Source: Lojkania enalia (lineage: Eukaryota > Ascomycota > Dothideomycetes > Pleosporales). Taken from it: 64,000 nucleotides of DNA. Numbering within the stretch: the first letter of the stretch is position 1; the number at the start of each line of letters is the position of its first letter. The notes under the pieces are model-generated. The model saw nothing but the letters and a program-made list of their open reading frames with translations, ran no database searches and was not told where the DNA came from. A program made the translations under genes and the position numbers. Shown piece after piece: positions 56,905 to 64,000 of the stretch. The stretch covers positions 558,001 to 622,000 of the forward strand of contig ML986587.1 in the NCBI GenBank assembly GCA_010094045.1, given 5' to 3'.

Positions 56905-57818
56905 AAGATCGGAATGGGAGGGGGGAAGGAGGATATTAAGGCTACAAAGTAACGAAGCCAATGGGCATGGGCGAGAAGCAGAGAGCGGGATTTCAGACCG
57001 TGTATTGAGCTGGCGGAGGATGTATCCGCTCGGCATAATGGCCTTTTTCTCATGTCCGTTTGTCGACGGAGACGGCGAGAGATGTGCGCGATAATCCAAC
57101 GACTTTCTTTTCCGGTTAGAATGTTGGTATTTGGCAAACGTGGGCAAAGATCCTTCAACCCCTTACCCGTCTACCAAACTACATCTCCCACCATCACTCG
57201 CCACCACCCCCCCTCTTTCTCCTCCGCGTACCGTCCACTACACATCTAATCCCTATCCTATCCCCCTTCCTACCCCTAACCTAAAACTAAATCACTACCT
57301 CACTCTATTAGATATTAAGTATCCCTCACCCACGCACGCTACCCTACAAGCTCCCCCGCAGCTCAGCGCAACAATCCCCAGATCCGTTTCTGTCCCATCT
57401 CATCTCATCTCATCTCATCTAATCCCATCCCATCCAATCATACTACTCCTGTCCCACACTCTCCACTGTAAGATAGACGTATTAATTTGCTGTTAAGCTC
57501 AAGGGTTGATGGGTTTTGTGTGATTATGTTAAGGTAAGGGGCATGTAAGTTAGCGGGACTGAGGGGCGAGGAGGCGTCTATGGTACCAAGTTAGTGGTGT
57601 GGTTGGGAGGTGTGTGGTTGATTTGGTTTTTATTAGATTAGTCTGGTAAGACGAGTAGAACGAAAAAAAAAAAAAAAAACACTTCAAACCATAAAGAAAA
57701 GGGTTTCATTCTACAGCACGGCAGACGTTACAAATCTCATACCTCACAACTCATAACAGGCCGTAATCTTCTTTCTAGAAATACGAAACCACAATCTAGC
57801 AAGAAAGCAAAATACACA
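56905..57818. other. Gene-free stretch with CTCAT microsatellite and A run
   Basis: About 900 bases between converging genes. It is rich in CCA/CTC, with CTCAT repeated about five times at 57,392-57,418 and an A run at about 57,663-57,679. Confidence 0.6.
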
Positions 57819-59019
57819 TCAATCATCATACGCCTCCTCAAGCTCCTCTTCATACTCCTCCTGCGCCTCGATAAGCTCCTGCCGCGCCTCCTCTAGGCTC
57901 TCGCGATCGGAACTGGAAATCGAGTCTCCGTCCGCATCATGCGTGGGCACGGGGGGTGGCTCCTCGAACGCTGCTGGCTCGGCCGGCTGGGCGGCGGGGG
58001 GTGCAGCAGGCGGCGGCGCTGCAGCAGCAGGTGCGGCGACGTATTGGACCTTTTGCTCGTCGTCCGAGTCCTCGGCTGTGCGGATGAGTTTTTCAACGCT
58101 GTTTGTGGGAAAGGGGGGAAAGGGGACGTACTCAGTTCATGACCGATCCAGGCTCCCGCCGCCACACCACCAATGCCGGCAGCAGCCAGCATAGCCGTGC
58201 TATGGCCCTTGTCCTTATCCTTCTTATCCTTGTCTTTCTTCTCCTTATGCTCACCGTGTTCGTGCGTATCGTGGCCGTGGGCATCGTAGCCATGTCCCGC
58301 GTGTCCGCCATGCGTATCACCGAACAGCCCTCTCTCGTCAGGGCCCCCGTGAGCATACGGTGCGCCTGCACCGGGGGCACCAGGCGGGGGAGCATATGGC
58401 CCTTGTGGGGCGGGAGATTGCATGGGAGGGTCCCATTGAGTGCGGCCGGTGGCTTGTTCGACGTAGTACCAGCGTTGACTATTTTGATCCCATTGTTGTA
58501 TCCAGCCTGGAGGCATGGGCGGTGGCGCTCCATAGGGCTGCGGCGGCCCTTGAGGAGGAGGAGCGGGAGAGCCGTAACCGGGTTGGCCGGGCTGGCCATA
58601 GGGTTGCTGGTAGTAGCCCTGCTGAGCACCCTGCAAAGGATAGCCTTGTGAGGGGTAACCTTGCGGAGGGTAAGACTGTGGGGGGTTTCCATGATCTGAG
58701 TACGAGCGCTCTCCGTGTTCTGGAGCTGGGGCTGGGGCGTGCTCTACAATATGGTTAGTAATGAGATGAAAATAGCGAAATAAATGGTATAGTCAATTGA
58801 AGTTCACCCCTCATCAAAATTGGTAGATGGCTCAGGTTACGTTCCGGCTTCGGTGGCCGAGCACGGTGGGGAATGATGCCGGATAGTGTGCGCTACACCG
58901 CAAAAGCCAAATAAAAAAAATACCAAACCTCGGGGTTATGCCGTACCATCATGCTTCTTATCCTTCTTGTCATCGTCATCGTCCATCAGCTCCTTCATCT
59001 TTTTCTTTAGAAAGTCCAT
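57819..59019 (-). CDS. WW-domain protein with glycine-zipper-like segment
   Basis: Minus-strand exons 58947-59019, 58132-58743 and 57819-58075 give 313 aa. The start MDFLKKKMKELMDDDDDKKD is a charged helix. A Tyr/Pro/Gln/Gly-rich part follows (SYPPQGYPSQGYPLQGAQQG). A WW domain at about 103-133 reads PPGWIQQWDQNSQRWYYVEQ and ATGRTQWDPP, with both tryptophans. A His/Asp/Lys-rich stretch (HEHGEHKEKKDKDKKDKDKG) leads to a small-residue segment LAAAGIGGVAAGAWIGHEL at about 213-231, like glycine-zipper membrane segments. The tail is Ala/Pro-rich and then acidic (LIEAQEEYEEELEEAYDD). Introns are 203 and 56 bases. The WW domain should bind Pro-rich partners; the exact role is unknown. Confidence 0.88.
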
Positions 59020-61027
59020 GTTTCGTTGGAGTGGACAAGCGTGGGGGTTAAGACTGGTGCTAGGCAAAAATGCACGAGAGAGATTGAGGAAAATGTCAAC
59101 GAAAGTGTTCGACGCGGGGTTAGTCGCTGGAAGAGAGGGCAACGGCTACCTTTAAAGCATAATAAGGCTAGTGTCGTGTCACTGCAGCACATCTAAAAAG
59201 GGCCTCGGTGTCGAGCAGCCCGCATTTCAGCTGGACAGGCCTACTGAGATTGCATGAAGCTAGCAAAGTTGGGCATCATGTAGGTGAGGGGCCACCCAAC
59301 GGGGTCAGGAGAGGGCAGATATGCGGGAAAAGGTGGGATGGAGGGGTTGAAGCATCGGGCGGGTAGCATGGGCTTCAGAAATTAGATCTCTGAAAGGAAA
59401 GGATTAGTGACGCTTGGCATGAAGGACAATTGGCAGGCGCTATTAGCAGAGTTTTGACGAGACAGAAGCCCAGTGCGAAATGTTTACCACATTAGGCGTT
59501 CTGACATTCGACAACTAGGGCCCTCGGAGAAATTAGGGGGCTCTAAACAAGTCTGAGGCGGCCCGGAGCGATAACAGCCTTGCATCTAGCGTGCTGCATA
59601 AGCCGTATGGTAGTGCTGAATAGGATTGTTTAGGGTAACATTCGACATGCGCCTCGGGATGGAAGTGGCTGTACTGCGCCAGGTGGCTTGGTGCTTGAGG
59701 CTGGGCGACAAATGGCGCATGCGGCATGCAGCACGGCCTCGCCATGCTCGTTTCGAATGGTTTTAATGAGCCGAACGAGAATGCGCAAGTGTAGCCGAAG
59801 GCGTCCTAGCAGGTCCGTGCGGGTGTATCTGAAAAGTGCAGTGGACTCGATAAACGTGGGAGGCAAGCGTAGACACCGCGACGGCCGCCTTCACGGATAA
59901 GGGGTGAATGACTTCGACACGCTTTAACGGCAGAGACGGCAGAAGAATGCTTACGGTGCAAGACAAGAAACAAAGGCGCGGAAGCGATGTGGGAGCGACG
60001 ATGACGGAAGGCCGGCAGACACAGAAGCAGCACTGCCTGGCAAGACGAAACGAGGTCGAGAACCCTGGAGGCCGCAACGCACCGGCGCCTGGGTCGGTCA
60101 TACGAACTTACCTGTGAATAGTCTCTGGCACGTGCAGCCACGTCTGTTGTGCGACAGTAGGTGGAGGCTGCGGTTAGGAAAGGAACTGTGTTCGTGTGGC
60201 GAGAGCGTCGTGGGCTGACGGCGACGGCGGCGCCCGGCAGCATCGTGTGATGAGCAGGGCCACGGTGCATCCGTACGCTCTGGGGACGGGCGGCTTTTTC
60301 TGCTTCTGCCGCTTGTGTGGATGGTTTGCGGGTGGTGTTGGCGGTGCTCTTGTTCCAGGAGTGCTCTGCGGATGCGGAGGGTGTGTGGAGAGAGACCGCA
60401 GCGGGCGGTGCCGTCGAACAAAGCTAGCCTCAGCCCGTAGCCGCACGCATTCTCCTCGGTCGGTGCCATGACGTCAGGCGGGGGGAAGGGGTTCAGCCCC
60501 CAGCCTTGCCGTGGACAATATACGGACACGCAGATAGATGGTAGACGCATCCTCCAGCGAGACTCGTCGCTTTGTAGTTTGGGAGACGATTGACAGGCGA
60601 GCGGACATGTGCGGCTAGCCTCTGCGGACCACACGGGACGGTCAGTGGACGACGTGCGCCGACCGCAGCTTGGGAGCACCCAAGACGTCAGTGACATCCA
60701 AAGTCTCTGGCCCCAGCTCTCCCACGCCTGCTGGAAATTCGATATATTTGCCCGCTTCGTTCTGATACAGCTCCCGCATGTCTTGAGCCTGTGTCCACCC
60801 AATGGGACTAGTGGCGCATCGACTGGCCGCTAGCGTGACGCTCCCTCTTGGGGCGAGACCAGACACCACCTCTGCCCTGCTCGCGAGCAACGACCTGCGC
60901 GGGCAGCAAAAGAAGAGCTCGAGACGCCAGGCCATCATTCCAATTTCAAGGTCGCTGCTCGACAAGAGCCGTCTCGCGGCCACCGGTCACTCCATCAGCT
61001 GGCGAACCCCTCGGCTCGTCTTTCTCT
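59020..61027. promoter_or_regulatory. 2 kb divergent upstream region WW protein / sensor kinase
   Basis: Two kb with GC-rich composition from about 59,800 on. ORFs on both strands are open only because of GC bias; none resemble a family. Probably the long promoter and leader of the kinase-like gene plus the WW gene promoter. Confidence 0.5.
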
Positions 61028-64000
61028 ATGAACCCACCCAAGTCGATATTCACAGGAAACACTGCTGCAGCCCCAGACTCGTCCAATCCGGAGAACCGTC
61101 GCCTGAGCACCCCCGAGTATCACGAGTCCATCAAAGAAGCGATTGCCCCCCTCGCGAGACCTAGCGGCCCATCCACCACCGATGCGCCCGCATGGACATT
61201 GCACCCGCCGACACCTGACCAGCAGACCATCAATCACCGGCCCTCCGCGTCTACTGCCCCGGAAAGCAGCGCAGCCCCGAGAGGATCACAACTCCCCAGA
61301 ACTCCCCCTGCGATTGCGGGGCACAAGCGGCCCGCGCGAGACGACCGCATCGCCGCTGGTGGCTCCGCCCGCCCCGCAAGTGAACCGTTGCACAAGCGAC
61401 GCCGCCTACACGCGCGCTCCAGGCATACGCTCGATCACTTCAGCCTGCCCAAGGCTGTTCAAATCAGAGAGAGCCAGGATCAACCGCCCTCGCCGCTGTT
61501 CTTCTCCCATTCGCGACGGATCCGGCCACAACTCCCAACTCGCTTCTCGAGCTCGGAAGCTGCAGCGAGGATGCTGAGTAAGACGCGGGGAGAGGAGAGT
61601 GGCATCAAAACTGTCAAGCTCGCACGTGGGACTTATAGTGGCCTAAGCCCCCCTGGCACCACGAACGCGCCGAGTGCAAGAAGCTCTGAGCGGTCCAGTC
61701 TGCCGAGGACGCTGTCACCTGATGGCCGCGACAGGAACGACCCGTTGCGTCTGCTTGGATCTGTCGGCATCATTGAATTGCTGGAGCAGGACACGCGCCC
61801 GACCTTCATTGTTGACATTAGTGAGCCCTCCAATTACACGCTCGACCCTACCAATCTCCAGATCCTCTTCGCGAACAGCGCGTTGTGCTCCAACTCCTCC
61901 CTATGGGACTTGGTTACTGGGAAGTTCTCGACCAATTGGCCTGATAACCCAACGACGCACGCATCTACACAGTTCAAGGGGTGGTTGCTCAGCACCGATG
62001 CACAAGGGGCAAGTCTAGATATCAATCCTTCCTCAGTGGAGCACGGGGGTACGCTTTGGTCATGCTATACTCTACGAAAGCGTCTGAGAGTGGTTTCCGG
62101 GACTATTCCGTCTCCCGCAATGTCTAGTATTCCTTCGACAAGTGCTTCGACTGATTTTGCTATACCCTCGTCCTCATCCGCCTCGCTACCACTAAGCAAT
62201 GGATTGGAACCACCCTCGGCGATCGTGGTTCAGAATGAGCCCCAAGATTATTTTGGGAATTCAGTTCCCCCCATAACCGAAGACCCGCGCATTCAGCCAA
62301 CACCTCCACCTATAGTACCCCAGAGCTCTGTCGATCTATATGATGCTGTGAGCACGGACTCTACAACTATGGGGGTTCCAAGACCCGACAAGCTGGATAT
62401 ACCACCTTTCGGTGGAGATTCAACCTTCACCAACGAGTGCGTTCTCCGGGCTCAGAGTGCGGGTGATATTGACCGCTTTTATAGAGAATCGAGCCTTGCC
62501 CATGATCACGATGTCGGCTTTTTTGATTGGACAAGATTGTCTATGTCTCCCTCTCTTCCCCGTCATATTCAGTTCGCACGGAGTGTCGACTGGAGCGCAA
62601 CCCCCCTTGGGCCTATTGAGTATTGGTCCAACGACCTTAGGGCTATGTGCAATCTAATAATGTAGGATTGCAATAACTTTTTTTTTTTTGGCCCCCCTTC
62701 CGTGCGGAGTATTACTAACTTTTCAACAGGGCAAGTCCCCATCCGGCAGCAATGTACTGGGGAGATGAGCTTGTGGCCATCTATAATGAAGCATATATCG
62801 GTGCGAATTCAGTTATTCTTAGGGATTTCCGTCTTCTAATCAAGCATTGTAGGGCTGGCTGGCCAGAAACACCCAACTCTGATGGGCCAAAGCTACAAAA
62901 TAGCCTGGGCCGAAATTTGGGATGAGGTCAAGGATGTTTTTGACCATGCGCGTTCAACGGGCCAAGCTACCATGAAGGTGCGTCCTTTGACAAAAGCGCA
63001 ATATCTCGGCTGACATGACTAGGACGACGACTGCTTGTTCATGAAAAGGAACGGATTCCTTGAGGAGACCTACTTTTCGTGGTCAATCATTCCGATGGTC
63101 GGCGAAGATGGCTCTGTGATGGGGCTGTATAATCCTGCATTCGAGAAAACACGCCGAAAGATAGCGGAACGGCGAATGCTCTCCTTACGGGAGGTCGGCG
63201 AACGGACTGCGGCTGCACGAGATGTTAAGAGCTTTTGGGAACAGGTCTTGGCTGCCCTCACTGAAAATGAGTTCGACACTCCTTTCGTTTTATTGTACTC
63301 TGTGTCGGACGACAACGATAGCGATTCTTCGTCATTACATTCTAGTAGCTTGTTTGGTACAAAACGTTGCTATTTAGAAGGCTCCTTGGGTGTGCCAAAC
63401 CATCATCTATGCGCGCCAGAACATATCGACCTCAAAGAAGGAAATGAAGGCTTTGGTCCCGTGTTCCGAGAAGTCATGAAAACAGATAAACCCGTTGTGC
63501 TAGGTATTGGGTCCGGAGATCTCCCGTATGAAATGATGGACGGTCTTCTATGGCGAGGTTTTGGGGACCCTTGTCGGGATGTGGTAGTGTGCCCTATTCA
63601 TCCCACAACCGGCGAGACCAACCTTGGTTTCCTGGTCATGGGCGTTAATCCTCGCAGACCATATGACGACGATTATAACCTCTTTGTCCAATTGCTGAGC
63701 CGCCAGTTAGCAACATCGTTAGCATCCGTCGTACTTTTCGAAGAGGAAATCCGCCGAGGCCAGAAAGCCGCAAAGCTAGCCTCTGAAGAACGCTTCAACC
63801 TTTCCGAGCAACTCGCTGCCCGCACACAAGAAGCTAGGGATAGTGAAACTAGGTTCACGAGAATGGCAGAATACTCACCCGCTGGCCTTTTCATTGCTGA
63901 CCATGCAGGACGCATCACATATTGTAATGATACATGGTACGAAATAACTAGAGTCCCTAAAGAACCAGACAAGACGGATAGATGGATAGAGTACGTGAAG
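61028..64000 (+). CDS. PAS-containing sensor (hybrid) histidine kinase, N-terminal part (3' cut by window)
   Basis: Exons 61028-62661, 62730-62800, 62853-62977 and 63023 onward stay in frame to the window end, about 934 codons. The first 500 residues are Ser/Pro/Thr-rich and disordered (MNPPKSIFTGN start). Next come VDWSATPLGPIEYWSNDLRA and ASPHPAAMYWGDELVAIYNE, then FEETYFSWSIIP-type LEETYFSWSIIPMVGEDGSV. This is the PAS-like sensor block of a class of large fungal hybrid histidine kinases. A GAF-like region follows (GDPCRDVVVCPIHPTTGETN), a coiled linker (EEEIRRGQKAAKLASEERFN) and a canonical PAS start (FTRMAEYSPAGLFIADHAGR). Kinase and receiver domains would lie beyond the edge and are not seen. 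The frame is open upstream to 60848 without an ATG. Confidence 0.85.

Noticed and set aside
59806..60270. 154-codon minus-strand ORF
   Set aside because: Same reason: GC bias, no family and overlap with other equally open frames.
60098..60802. 234-codon minus-strand ORF
   Set aside because: GC-rich region with open frames on both strands, no domain and unnatural composition; probably the upstream region of the kinase-like gene.
1..64000. Biosynthetic gene cluster, CRISPR array, prophage or viral insertion
   Set aside because: No core biosynthetic enzyme, regular repeat-spacer array or viral gene was seen; the genes are mostly unlinked housekeeping functions.

Overview
This window is nuclear DNA of a filamentous ascomycete (Pezizomycotina). 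The evidence is the dense set of short introns (mostly 46-110 bases, with CTAAC/CTAAT branch points), fungal gene families (Zn2Cys6 factor, Pof3-type F-box protein, DUF3176-like membrane protein, NPR2, large PAS sensor kinase) and relics of fungal transposons and of a TRI12-like efflux pump. A leotiomycete is my best guess from the look of the relics, but this is not proven. Gene models were built by hand from splice signals; every complete model given here keeps one open frame across all exons.

Layout. 0-4 kb: the 3' end of nucleoporin NSP1, a small three-exon ATPase inhibitor (IF1) gene on the minus strand and a five-exon 14-3-3 gene, the last two divergent. 4-8.7 kb: a gene-poor stretch with a decayed F-box/2EXR-like relic, then an amidase. 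9.3-13 kb: BAP31-like ER protein and tRNA-dihydrouridine synthase DUS3, divergent. 13-19.9 kb: a TA-rich decayed island with no intact gene. It holds a transmembrane relic, a broken TRI12-type MFS pump, a Ser/Thr/Lys-rich minus-strand relic, a tRNA-like SINE candidate and a possible solo LTR.

19.9-35.7 kb: conserved housekeeping genes: Pof3/Dia2-like TPR-F-box protein, NPR2 (TORC1 control), ubiquilin DSK2, a quinone-oxidoreductase-like MDR protein, RPB2 and a PPIL4-type cyclophilin-RRM protein. 35.7-44.4 kb: one Zn2Cys6 regulator with about 3 kb of gene-free DNA on each side. 44.4-51.6 kb: an F-box protein, a DUF3176-like membrane protein and a Maf-type nucleotide pyrophosphatase. 52.6 kb: an odd tRNA-like gene with a tRNA-Ile-like body and GGT in the anticodon. 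54.4-59 kb: a TDG-family DNA glycosylase, a tiny cysteine-rich CYSTM-type protein and a WW-domain protein. 61-64 kb: the N-terminal part of a PAS sensor kinase, cut by the window edge.

The genes do not form one pathway or a biosynthetic cluster. The common themes are protein quality control (DSK2, F-box proteins, 14-3-3), nucleic acid upkeep (TDG, Maf, DUS3, RPB2) and signalling (NPR2, sensor kinase, Zn2Cys6 factor). I see no CRISPR array, operon or clearly new multi-gene system. The most unusual items are the tRNA-like gene, the decayed island, a GC-AG intron in NPR2, and the tandem acceptors in the zinc-cluster and Maf genes.
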